The position numbers and the translations under genes were made by a program. From positions 2,248,557-2,312,556 of the forward strand of contig CATOSZ010000003.1 of the NCBI GenBank assembly GCA_951812805.1: a DNA stretch of 64,000 nt, read 5' to 3'. Positions 8,585 to 15,954 of the stretch are shown here, piece after piece. The notes under the pieces are model-generated. The model was not told the DNA's origin. It saw only the letters and a list, made by a program, of their open reading frames with translations, and did not search any database. This DNA comes from an uncultured Alphaproteobacteria bacterium (GTDB lineage Bacteria > Pseudomonadota > Alphaproteobacteria > GCA-2731375). Numbering within the stretch: the first letter of the stretch is position 1; each line of letters opens with the position of its first letter.

Positions 8585-9961
8585 TCAGCCGCCCTTGTCG
8601 GGGTCCAGCGTTCCCTCGACCATGCCGTTGTCGAAGAAGGCCTTGGTAAGACGGAAGACCAGCGGGCTCAGCAGAAGCAGGGCGATCAGGTTCGGGATCG
8701 CCATCAAGGCGTTGAGCGTATCGGCCAACAGCCAGACGAAGCCGAGGTCCGCCGCCGCCCCCAACGGCACCGCCAGGCACCAGAGGATGCGGAACGGCAT
8801 GATCGACTTCACGCCGAACAGATACTCGCAACACTTCTCGCTGTAGAAGCTCCAGCCGAGGATCGTCGTGAAGGCGAAGACCGCCAGCACGACGGCGACC
8901 ATGTAGCCGCCGACGCCGGGCAGGCTGAGCTCGAAGGCGGCGGAGGTGAGCGCCGCACCGGTCTCACCGCTCATCCAGGCGCCGCTGGCGATGATCGCCA
9001 GGCCGGTGATCGAGCAGACGATGATGGTGTCGATGAAGGTGCCCAGCATCGCGATCAGGCCCTGGTTGACCGGACCCTTGGTCGCCGCTGCGGCGTGCGC
9101 GATCGGGGCGCTGCCGAGGCCGGCCTCGTTCGAGAACACGCCGCGGGCGACGCCGAAGCGAATGGCCGCCCAGACCGCCGCGCCGGCGAAACCGCCGGCT
9201 TGCGCCGCCGGCGTGAAGGCGTGCTCGAAGATCAGCGCGATCGCGCCCGGAATGGCGCCGGCGTTCACCCCCAGGACGACGAGGCCGCACAGGATGTAGG
9301 CGATGGCCATGATGGGCACGAGCTTGCCGGCCACGGCGCCGATGCGCTGAATGCCGCCCAGTATGACGGCGGCGGTCAGGATCAGCAGCACGACACCGGT
9401 CACCAGCGGCGGCACGCCGAAGTTGCTGTCGATGACGGAGGCCACCGAATTCGCCTGCACCGTATTGCCGATGCCGAAGCCGGCGATGGCGCCGAAGACC
9501 GCGAAGGTCGGCGCCAGCCACAGCCATTTCCGACCGAGACCGTTCTTGATGTAGTACATCGGCCCGCCGACGTGATTGCCGAGCTCGTCGACTTCCCGGT
9601 AGCGCACGGCGCAGACCGCTTCGGCATACTTGGTCGCCATGCCGACGAGGGCGGTCACCCACATCCAGAACAGCGCGCCCGGTCCGCCGAGGAAGACCGC
9701 CGTCGCCACGCCGGCGATGTTGCCCGTGCCGATCGTCGCCGACAGCGAGGTCATCAGCGCGTTGAAGGGGCTGATCTCGCCATCTTCGGAGCCCTTCTCG
9801 CGACCCTGCCAGAGCAGTGCGAAACCGACGCCGAGCTTGCGGATCGGCAGGAACTTCAAGCCCACCTGTAGGAAGAAACCCGCCCCCAGAATGATGATCA
9901 GCATGGGCGGCCCCCAGACCACCCCGTTGATTTCACCGACGATATTACTCAAGACTTCCAT
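8585..9961 (-). CDS. Amino acid:cation symporter, AGCS (sodium:alanine) family
   Basis: Inner-membrane symporter importing alanine, glycine or a related small amino acid with sodium (458 aa). The family signature NALMTSLSATIGTGNIAGVA is present near residue 70, followed by about ten hydrophobic segments. The start at 9961 is chosen because AGGGGAGG lies just upstream; an in-frame extension to 10054 has an arginine-rich, unconserved sequence and is rejected. It forms an apparent operon with the Usp gene and is divergent from an Lrp/AsnC regulator, a common arrangement in which the regulator responds to the transported amino acid. Confidence 0.93.
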   Translation of the reverse strand: MEVLSNIVGEINGVVWGPPMLIIILGAGFFLQVGLKFLPIRKLGVGFALLWQGREKGSEDGEISPFNALMTSLSATIGTGNIAGVATAVFLGGPGALFWMWVTALVGMATKYAEAVCAVRYREVDELGNHVGGPMYYIKNGLGRKWLWLAPTFAVFGAIAGFGIGNTVQANSVASVIDSNFGVPPLVTGVVLLILTAAVILGGIQRIGAVAGKLVPIMAIAYILCGLVVLGVNAGAIPGAIALIFEHAFTPAAQAGGFAGAAVWAAIRFGVARGVFSNEAGLGSAPIAHAAAATKGPVNQGLIAMLGTFIDTIIVCSITGLAIIASGAWMSGETGAALTSAAFELSLPGVGGYMVAVVLAVFAFTTILGWSFYSEKCCEYLFGVKSIMPFRILWCLAVPLGAAADLGFVWLLADTLNALMAIPNLIALLLLSPLVFRLTKAFFDNGMVEGTLDPDKGG

Positions 9962-10144
9962 GACAGCCTCCCCTTGTCGCCGCCGCGGGCGGCACCCGTT
10001 GTCGGGCCCGAAACGCCGAACACCCGGCGGCGAACCCATTCCCCCTATCTGCAAACGCTAGCAGCGCTATGACACGAATGTCCTTGCGAAATGCGTCGAC
10101 ATCGGCGATCTTTCCAAAAGCTAGTTCGAGTATTTTCTAGATTT

Positions 10145-10161
10145 TTCGAGGATTCTTCGAA
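10145..10161. promoter_or_regulatory. Imperfect palindrome, probable Lrp/AsnC operator overlapping ribosome site
   Basis: The 17-base sequence TTCGAGGATTCTTCGAA matches its own reverse complement at 14 of 17 positions. It ends two bases before the ATG of the Lrp-family gene and contains the only plausible Shine-Dalgarno sequence (GAGGA). Another TTCGAG lies about 20 bases upstream, in an AT-rich stretch that is unusual for this genome. Lrp-family proteins typically bind such 13-17 bp AT-centred palindromes, so autoregulation and control of the divergent symporter gene are likely. Binding itself is inferred. Confidence 0.55.
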
Positions 10162-10163
10162 TA

Positions 10164-10601
10164 ATGAGCATGGATGACATCGACCATGAGATCGTCCGGT
10201 CGCTGATCGCCGATGGCCGGTTGAGCAACGCCGACCTGGCGAACCGGGTCAATCGATCGGAATCCGCCTGCCATCGTCGTCTCCGTCGCCTGGAGGATGC
10301 CGGCGTGATCGAAGGCTATACGGCGGTGGTGAACCGGGCCGCCCTCGGCAAGCCCGTGGATCTCTTCGTCGAGATCACGCTCTCGGAAATGGGCGAGGGT
10401 GATCTCAACAGGGTCGAGGAAGCGATCCGCGAATGCGAGGACGTCATTTCCTGCTTCTTCATGACGGGCGACGCCGACTATCTCCTGCATATCGCCGCCG
10501 CCGACATGGCGGATTACGAGCGGATCTACCGGACCCATCTCTCGCGGCTGCCGGGCATCTCGCGGATCCGTTCCAGCGTGGCTTTGCGCGTCGTCCGCTA
10601 G
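10164..10601 (+). CDS. Lrp/AsnC-family transcriptional regulator
   Basis: Compact Lrp/AsnC regulator (145 aa). An N-terminal winged helix-turn-helix (IDHEIVRSLIADGRLSNADL, then SESACHRRLRRLEDAGVIEG) is followed by the RAM effector-binding domain (residues ~65-140, with FFMTGDADYLLHI). Such proteins bind amino acids and regulate the neighbouring transport or catabolic genes. The divergent AGCS symporter gene, 202 bases away, is the likely target. The stop codon lies in the terminal CTAG of the large palindrome that follows. The start is fixed by the N-terminal helix and the overlapping operator-like site. Confidence 0.92.
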   Translation: MSMDDIDHEIVRSLIADGRLSNADLANRVNRSESACHRRLRRLEDAGVIEGYTAVVNRAALGKPVDLFVEITLSEMGEGDLNRVEEAIRECEDVISCFFMTGDADYLLHIAAADMADYERIYRTHLSRLPGISRIRSSVALRVVR

Positions 10602-10799
10602 CCCGCATTTCTCACACCCTCCACGCCCTCAGCGGTGCTGTCGGGCCGACAGCACCGCCCGGAGGGTCGACCTGGGCCGGCCGCTCGGCGAGGCGCGGTC
10701 CCTCGGCGTAGCCCCGCTACGCTTTCGGGCCCGCACCTCGCCGAATCGACTCGGCCCAGGTCGACTGAGGCCATGGAGGGTGTGAGAAATGCGGGCTAG
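10598..10799. repeat. 202-bp near-palindromic element with nested hairpins between convergent genes
   Basis: The first 35 bases (10598-10632) match the reverse complement of the last 35 (10765-10799) at 33 positions. The inner arms (about 10665-10712 against 10716-10764) pair again, starting with a GTCGAC-containing block, and the centre is a perfect 7-bp stem GCGTAGC/GCTACGC (10706-10722) with a 3-base loop. The left arm alone carries an extra perfect 13-bp hairpin at 10632-10658 with a 1-base loop. Both ends are CTAG, which supplies the TAG stops of the flanking lrp-type and TauD genes. It could act as a bidirectional terminator, or be a MITE/REP-like repeat; no coding gene is supported inside it. 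Confidence 0.85.
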
Positions 10800-11806
10800 T
10801 CGTCGTTCGTCGGCGCGGGTCGCCAATTCGGTGCTTCGCCGGCGTAAAGCGCGCCCGGGTTGCCTCGGGTCGTCGTCCGCCACATGACGCGCTCGTGGCG
10901 GTCCGCCTCGAACCAGGTCGCCGCATGGATGAGGCAGCGGTTGTCGTAGATCACGAGGTCGCCCTCGGCCCATTCCTGGACATGGACGAACTCGGGCCGG
11001 GTGAAGTGCGCCATCAACTCATAGACCAGTGCCGCGCCTTCGCCCTCGGGCCCGGGCGAGAGACCGACGATCGGCCCCTCCAGCCAGTCCATCTGGCCGG
11101 CTTCGCAGAGAAAGAGGGCGGGGCGTCCCGTCACCGGGTGCCGGCGGACGAGCGGCTGGCGTTGCGGCTGTTCGAGCGGGGATAGCACTGGCGGGGTTTC
11201 GCCGGCACGGATCGCCGTTTCCGAGCGGCCGGTGCCGGGTTTGGCGTGCAGCCCTTCGAGGCCGGCGATGCGGGCCTTCATCGCATCGGACAGGGCCGCA
11301 TAGGCGCGGGTGCCGTCGGCATAAAGGGTCTGGGCCTGGTCGCGCGGCGCTGGGCGCACGCAGAGGAAGAGGGAGATGTCCGGGGGCGGGCGGCGGTAGC
11401 TCTGGTCCGTATGCCAGCCGCGCCGGTGCGGGAAGCTGACGGGCAGGCCGCCGTCGGCAAGGCGCGGCGGTGTCGGTCGAGCGGGCGGCTGGCGGTTCGA
11501 GGGGGCTGCGTTGGAGACGATGAAAACCTCGCCCGCGTCGCGATGGATGTGGTTTCGCGCCATCGGTGTCTCGCGGTAGTCTTCCACCTCGTCGCCGAAC
11601 AGCCGGCTGAGGCGGACCAGGGCGTCGGGCGTGCGGCAGAGCCCGACCAGGCCGGGCAGAATCAGCAGGCCGTTCGCCCCATGCAGGGCGTCGCGTAGCG
11701 CCGCCGCATTCGCCTTGCCGAAGGCGGCGATCCCGGCGCCGTGGAGCGTGGGGTCGATCTTGGCGAGGGCGCCGAAGCCGCTCGGGGTCAGGGGTTCGAT
11801 GTGCAT
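10796..11806 (-). CDS. TauD/TfdA-family Fe(II)/2-oxoglutarate dioxygenase
   Basis: Non-haem iron dioxygenase of the TauD/TfdA family (336 aa), which hydroxylates small sulfonates, ethers or carboxylates at the cost of 2-oxoglutarate. The first two iron ligands lie in GWHTDQSYRRPP (HxD). The distal histidine and the 2-oxoglutarate arginine are in the C-terminal block RCLIHAATWF and HERVMWRTTTRG. The middle region (residues ~195-235) is longer than in TauD itself. The substrate is unknown. It ends in the large palindrome and is divergent (107 bases) from an alpha/beta hydrolase gene. Confidence 0.9.
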   Translation of the reverse strand: MHIEPLTPSGFGALAKIDPTLHGAGIAAFGKANAAALRDALHGANGLLILPGLVGLCRTPDALVRLSRLFGDEVEDYRETPMARNHIHRDAGEVFIVSNAAPSNRQPPARPTPPRLADGGLPVSFPHRRGWHTDQSYRRPPPDISLFLCVRPAPRDQAQTLYADGTRAYAALSDAMKARIAGLEGLHAKPGTGRSETAIRAGETPPVLSPLEQPQRQPLVRRHPVTGRPALFLCEAGQMDWLEGPIVGLSPGPEGEGAALVYELMAHFTRPEFVHVQEWAEGDLVIYDNRCLIHAATWFEADRHERVMWRTTTRGNPGALYAGEAPNWRPAPTNDD

Positions 11807-11913
11807 CGCGACGGCGCCTCCCCTCGATTGCCGGAGGCGACATGATGGCGCCGGCTGACGGCTTCCGCAATCATCGCTATGTTGCGTTCAAGCGGCAGAG
11901 GTGAGGAGACGAG

Positions 11914-13155
11914 ATGTTCGAGGTGTTGGCTGAACGGGCGCGGGCGAACGAGAATGTGGCGCTGCATTGCGCCTTCGGACCCTTGACGCTGGAACTGCTG
12001 AGCGACGGCGAGAGCGAATACGTCCATCTCGACGAGAGCGGCGCCCGCGTCGGCGATGAGGCCCGGACCGGCGATCCCGACCTGCGCTTGATCGCCAGCC
12101 AGGCGGCCTGGCGCGAACTCGCCGCGCCGGCACCGCGGCCGGGATATCAAACGCTCAGCGCCATGCGCCGCATCGGGGAACTGGTCGTCGAGGGCAACCT
12201 CCTCAGGTTCCACCAGCACTTGTTGCTGCTGGAAATGTTGTTCGCCTTGCTGAAGCATCCCGTGGCGGAAGACTATCCGGCGGTCGGCGAGGCCTGGATC
12301 GAGCCGGTGACCGGCCGTTACCTGCATTTGGATTTCGAGGGCCGGCCGCATCGCATCTATTTCGAAGAGGCGGGCGAAGGGATCCCGCTGCTCTGCCTGC
12401 ATACCGCCGGGGCCGACGGCCGGCAGTTCCGCGCGCTGTTGAACGACGAGGCGGTGACCCGGAATTTCCGCGTTATCGCCTTCGACCTGCCCTGGCACGG
12501 CAAGTCCTCGCCGCCGCCGGGTTTCGAGCGCGAGGTCTACCGCCTGACCACCGACGGCTATGTCGGCATCGTCATGGCGATCGCCGCCGCGCTTGGGCTG
12601 CAGCGGCCGGTGGTCATGGGCTGCTCGATCGGCGGGCGGGCGGTGCTGCATCTGGCCAAGCGGCACGGCGCGGCGTTCCGCGCGGCGATCGGCCTGCAGT
12701 CGGCGCTCTTCGCCGAAGTGAACACCAAGGGCGAGGCCGATCCCCTGCAGGCGATGCACCGCCCCGACATCCACGGCGGCAAGACCGCCGGCGCCTCCAT
12801 GGCCGGCATGATCGCCCCGCAGTCGCCTGCGGTCGAACGTTGGGAGACCATGTGGCATTACATGCAGGGCGGCCCGGGCGTCTTCCTCGGCGACCTGCAC
12901 TACTACTTCGACGATGGAGATCTCCGGAACGGGGGCACCAAGGGTATCGATCCGGCGGTCTGCCCGATCTATCTGCTGAGCGGTGAATACGACGTCTCCG
13001 CGACGCCGGAGATGGGGCGGGCGCTGGCGGACGAGATCGGTGCTACCCATTTCGAGGTCATGCGCGAGATGGGCCATTTCCCGATGTCGGAGAATCCGGA
13101 AGGCTTTCGCGGCTACCTGCTACCGGTGCTGGAGAGAATTCAGGCCCGAGGCTGA
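11914..13155 (+). CDS. Alpha/beta-fold hydrolase with N-terminal extension
   Basis: Probable esterase, lactonase or C-C hydrolase (413 aa). The catalytic domain spans about residues 140-410: GIPLLCLHTAGADGRQF forms the oxyanion-hole region, GCSIGG is the nucleophile elbow with Ser238, SGEYDVSAT holds the acid and EMGHFPMSEN the catalytic histidine. The first ~130 residues are not part of the hydrolase fold; their composition resembles an SCP2-like lipid-binding module, which is only a suggestion. The start is supported by GAGGAGACGAG upstream. The divergent TauD gene may share its promoter region. Confidence 0.85.
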   Translation: MFEVLAERARANENVALHCAFGPLTLELLSDGESEYVHLDESGARVGDEARTGDPDLRLIASQAAWRELAAPAPRPGYQTLSAMRRIGELVVEGNLLRFHQHLLLLEMLFALLKHPVAEDYPAVGEAWIEPVTGRYLHLDFEGRPHRIYFEEAGEGIPLLCLHTAGADGRQFRALLNDEAVTRNFRVIAFDLPWHGKSSPPPGFEREVYRLTTDGYVGIVMAIAAALGLQRPVVMGCSIGGRAVLHLAKRHGAAFRAAIGLQSALFAEVNTKGEADPLQAMHRPDIHGGKTAGASMAGMIAPQSPAVERWETMWHYMQGGPGVFLGDLHYYFDDGDLRNGGTKGIDPAVCPIYLLSGEYDVSATPEMGRALADEIGATHFEVMREMGHFPMSENPEGFRGYLLPVLERIQARG

Positions 13156-13209
13156 GTCGACGGGCGGAGTATGGCAGGATGATGACGATTCCTCGGTTGG
13201 CAGGTTGAC

Positions 13210-13794
13210 GTGGACGAAACAGACGGACTTCGCCGCTTTCGGCGCTGGCAGGTCGACATCCCGATCTTCATCGAGGCGGAAGACCAGACCCATTACTGCT
13301 CGGTCTACGATATCTCGCCCGGCGGCGCGCGGGTGCGGCCGTTACAAGGCGATGAATTGCCCGTCGGCACGCGGGTGAGCCTCGACCTCGAGTTCTTCGG
13401 CCATGTCGAGGCCGAGGTTCGCCACCAGGCGGGTGGCATCGTCGGCCTGCGTTTCCTGCACGATGCGTCGCGCGAGGCGGCGCTGTCGACCTGGCTGGTC
13501 GATACCCGGCCCGAGCGGCGGCAGATCCGTTATTCCTGCGCGATCCCCTCGCGCATCGTCGCCGGCGCGCGCAAGCATGCCTGTACGGTGGTCAATCTCT
13601 CCCGCTCCGGCGCCGGTGCGACCTCGGACGAGGCGGGGCGCCTGGTGGCGGGAAGCGACGTGGTCATGGAGCTGCCGGGCTATGGCACCATGGCCGCCAC
13701 GGTGCGCCACATCCAGGGGGCCATGGTCGGTCTCTCGCTGATCGACGGCTACGATGGCCCGCTGCCGCCGGCCGGCAGCGGCGAGCAGGCCTGA
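13210..13794 (+). CDS. Protein with two tandem PilZ domains
   Basis: PilZ domains bind cyclic di-GMP. Two copies are visible in 194 aa: the first has RFRRWQVDIP then YDISPGGARVR (D/N-x-S-x-x-G box), the second has RRQIRYSCAIP then VNLSRSGAGAT. The arginine motif (RxxxR) is recognisable before each box, so both may bind ligand. The start is a GTG at 13210 after GGCAGG. No enzymatic domain is attached, so it is a stand-alone effector, possibly linked to motility or surface polymer control. It follows the hydrolase by 54 bases and faces the DUF3592 gene. Confidence 0.88.
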   Translation: MDETDGLRRFRRWQVDIPIFIEAEDQTHYCSVYDISPGGARVRPLQGDELPVGTRVSLDLEFFGHVEAEVRHQAGGIVGLRFLHDASREAALSTWLVDTRPERRQIRYSCAIPSRIVAGARKHACTVVNLSRSGAGATSDEAGRLVAGSDVVMELPGYGTMAATVRHIQGAMVGLSLIDGYDGPLPPAGSGEQA

Positions 13795-13800
13795 GGCCGG

Positions 13801-14229
13801 CTACTCCCGGAACGCGGCGCGCGCGACGTTGCCGCCGACCAGGGCGAACATCGCGCCGACGCCGAGCATGACGTAGAAGAAGTCATCCCACGAGCCTTCG
13901 ATGCTGTGGGTCGTGGGATCGTCGGGCAGGTAGACCACGCCGATTTCGCTGCTGCCGGGCTTTATGGCGCGCCAGGCCTCGCGGGTCAGCGTCGTGTCGC
14001 CTTCGATGAGCCGGGTACCGGGCGGCGCGAACTCGTAGGAGATCCAATAGGAGGTGCCGTCCTCGCTGTCGTCCTCCTCCCACTTTTCAGTGACCAGGAC
14101 GACGCCGGGTACGCCGTTGTTCTGGATATGCATCTCGTGCAGCTTGGTCCAGACCCCACCGATCATGACGCCGAGACCGGCGAGCAGGAAGATCATGCCG
14201 GGAACGATTTTGCCCTTGGGCTTGGCCAT
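13801..14229 (-). CDS. DUF3592-type membrane protein
   Basis: Membrane protein of unknown function (142 aa). A hydrophobic helix lies at about residues 8-27 and another at about 112-135, with an extracytoplasmic beta-rich part between them. The segment VVYLPDDPTTHSIEG resembles the closing motif of the DUF3592 family. It is a paralogue of the next upstream gene, which has YLADRPATHSIDG at the same place, so the pair arose by tandem duplication. It is the last gene of the ligase/SnoaL/PhyH operon, 12 bases downstream of its paralogue. No function is known. Confidence 0.75.
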   Translation of the reverse strand: MAKPKGKIVPGMIFLLAGLGVMIGGVWTKLHEMHIQNNGVPGVVLVTEKWEEDDSEDGTSYWISYEFAPPGTRLIEGDTTLTREAWRAIKPGSSEIGVVYLPDDPTTHSIEGSWDDFFYVMLGVGAMFALVGGNVARAAFRE

Positions 14230-14241
14230 GGGACGGTCCTT

Positions 14242-14730
14242 TCAGGTGGAAGACGTCGCAGCGTCACGCTCGCGCGCCTGGCGTCGCCTGACATAACGGA
14301 TCGCCAGGCCGCCCGCGACGATCGACAGAAGGCCGGCGGCGGCGAGAATATCCATGCGTCGCCGGCTGTACTTCCCGTCGATCGAGTGCGTGGCCGGTCG
14401 GTCCGCCAAATAGACCAGGGCGATGGTATCGCGCTGCGGCTCGAGCGATCGCCAGAGCCAGGGCGGCACCGTCGCCTCGTATCGCGCCGCCACGCCGCCC
14501 TCGGGCTCGAAGCGGTAAGCGATCGTATAGGTGTCCTCCCGGCCGTGGCGGGGCGCGCGTTGCTTGTCCAGGACCAGGGCTTCCCCCGCCACGCCGTTGA
14601 AACGGATATGCCATTCCTTGCCGCCGCTCCAGGCCGCGAGCCCTATGGCGACCAGGCCGAGGGCGACGAACAGGCGCCCGCCGCGCAGGTAACGCGCGTG
14701 GCGTCGTTGTTCGTGAACCGGGACGGTCAT
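14242..14730 (-). CDS. DUF3592-type membrane protein (paralogue)
   Basis: Paralogue of the adjacent 142-aa protein, 162 aa long. It has a short basic N-terminus, a first membrane helix at about residues 18-36, a soluble middle with FNGVAGEALVLDKQR and YLADRPATHSIDG, and a second helix at about 127-147 followed by an arginine-rich tail. The ATG overlaps the stop of the PhyH gene by ATGA (14727-14730), indicating translational coupling. It shares the gene pattern of its neighbour; its role in the operon is unknown. Confidence 0.75.
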   Translation of the reverse strand: MTVPVHEQRRHARYLRGGRLFVALGLVAIGLAAWSGGKEWHIRFNGVAGEALVLDKQRAPRHGREDTYTIAYRFEPEGGVAARYEATVPPWLWRSLEPQRDTIALVYLADRPATHSIDGKYSRRRMDILAAAGLLSIVAGGLAIRYVRRRQARERDAATSST

Positions 14731-15539
14731 CGCGCCGCGGCATGCCCGAGGTCGAAATCGTTCCGGCCGCAGCGGTCGACGCCGCGCAGCAGAAACAGCG
14801 GCCGGGTGCCGATATCGCTCGGCCGGATACGCTCGGCCAGTTCGGCGCCCCAGTCATGGTCATAGTGCGACGTCGTCGGCATGAAACGCATGATGAAGGC
14901 GGCGCGGCGCGTGGCGGAGCGGTTCGCTTGCGAGCCATGCACCATGAACACGTCGAAGACGGCCATCTGTCCGGCTTCCAAGATCAGGTCGCGGGCCTGG
15001 CCCTCGTCGAACTCGCTGTGGTCGAGGCCCAGTTCCAACAGCACCTCGCTCTGGTCGGTCGGAACATGGCGGCCGATGCGACCCATCTTATGCGAGCCGG
15101 GGATATAGCGCAGGCAGCCGTTCTCGAGTGTGCAATCGTCGAGCGCGAGCCACACGGTGGTGTTGGCAAGCGGGCGGATCGGCCAGAACTCGCCGTCCTG
15201 GTGCCAGGGAATGGTCTTGCCGGTGCCGGCGGGCTTGCCGAAGATCGTCGTGCCCCAGAGCAGAAAGTCGGGTCCGATGCATTGCTCGACGATGTCGAGG
15301 ATAGGGCCATGCCGGATGGCGTCCAGCCAGGCGGTATCGCCACGGGTGTCCTGGGCGGCGCCACGCTGGAGATGCGGCGTGAACATCTGATCGCGTGGGA
15401 CGTCGGGATTGTCGGCGAGGAACCGCGCCAGCATATCGCGCAGTTCGGCCAGCATGGCATCGGGCATGCGATAGTCGGGGACCACCAGCCCCTCCTCCCG
15501 ATATTGGGCGACTTCGTCCGGGCTCAGAACGTCGGGCAT
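14727..15539 (-). CDS. Phytanoyl-CoA dioxygenase (PhyH) family protein
   Basis: Fe(II)/2-oxoglutarate oxygenase of the PhyH family (270 aa). The motif IPWHQDGEFWP contains the HxD iron ligands, NGCLRYIPGSHK is the family-typical loop, and FMVHGSQANRS provides the distal histidine and the 2-oxoglutarate-binding arginine. Bacterial members hydroxylate diverse small molecules, so the name does not fix the substrate. It sits between a SnoaL-like gene (13 bases) and a DUF3592 gene (4-base overlap), downstream of an acyl-CoA ligase. Together they suggest activation and oxidation of a carboxylic acid. Confidence 0.9.
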   Translation of the reverse strand: MPDVLSPDEVAQYREEGLVVPDYRMPDAMLAELRDMLARFLADNPDVPRDQMFTPHLQRGAAQDTRGDTAWLDAIRHGPILDIVEQCIGPDFLLWGTTIFGKPAGTGKTIPWHQDGEFWPIRPLANTTVWLALDDCTLENGCLRYIPGSHKMGRIGRHVPTDQSEVLLELGLDHSEFDEGQARDLILEAGQMAVFDVFMVHGSQANRSATRRAAFIMRFMPTTSHYDHDWGAELAERIRPSDIGTRPLFLLRGVDRCGRNDFDLGHAAAR

Positions 15540-15552
15540 GGTTCGATCTCCC

Positions 15553-15954
15553 TCAGGCTTCCAGCTGGCGTTTTAACTCGATCAGGTCGCCCAGCACCCA
15601 GAGGTCGGCGATCCGGCCGTCGCGAAATTCGAAGAACGCGGCGCCCGCCCAGGTGACCTGGCGGCCCGTCGCCGCGACCCCTTGAAACAGCGCCCGGTGG
15701 CGGCCGGTGAAGCGCATGCGGGCGGCGGCCCGCGCGCCCTCGACCACCACGTCGTCGATGATGCAGGTGTAGTCGCCGAGCCCGCGGTGCACGTCGCGCA
15801 TATAGGCGATGAAGCCCTCCGGCCCGACCTTTTCCGCGCCGAGGGAACCGCGAAAGCGGAAGTCGGGCGCCAGGATGTCGCGCGCCCTGTCCTCGTCGGC
15901 CCGGTTCCAGACCTCGGCGTAGAAAACCTCGACCAGGTTCCGGCCCTCAGTCAT
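15553..15954 (-). CDS. SnoaL-like (NTF2-fold) protein
   Basis: Small NTF2-fold protein (133 aa) of the SnoaL/ester-cyclase type. The pattern VEVFYAEVWNRADEDRARDI at the start and FFEFRDGRIADLWVLGD near the end are characteristic. Members are isomerases, cyclases, hydratases or binding proteins, so no reaction can be assigned. Its start overlaps the end of the acyl-CoA ligase gene by 8 bases and its stop is 13 bases from the PhyH start, so it belongs to the same transcript. Confidence 0.85.
   Translation of the reverse strand: MTEGRNLVEVFYAEVWNRADEDRARDILAPDFRFRGSLGAEKVGPEGFIAYMRDVHRGLGDYTCIIDDVVVEGARAAARMRFTGRHRALFQGVAATGRQVTWAGAAFFEFRDGRIADLWVLGDLIELKRQLEA

Noticed and set aside
7928-9871. 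647-codon plus-strand frame opposite the Usp and AGCS genes
   Set aside because: Antisense shadow of two clearly recognisable genes with their own ribosome sites.
10602-10795. Small protein-coding genes inside the large palindrome
   Set aside because: Open frames there cross the symmetric arms and read arginine/proline-rich sequence on both strands, as expected from a GC-rich inverted repeat. No ribosome sites.
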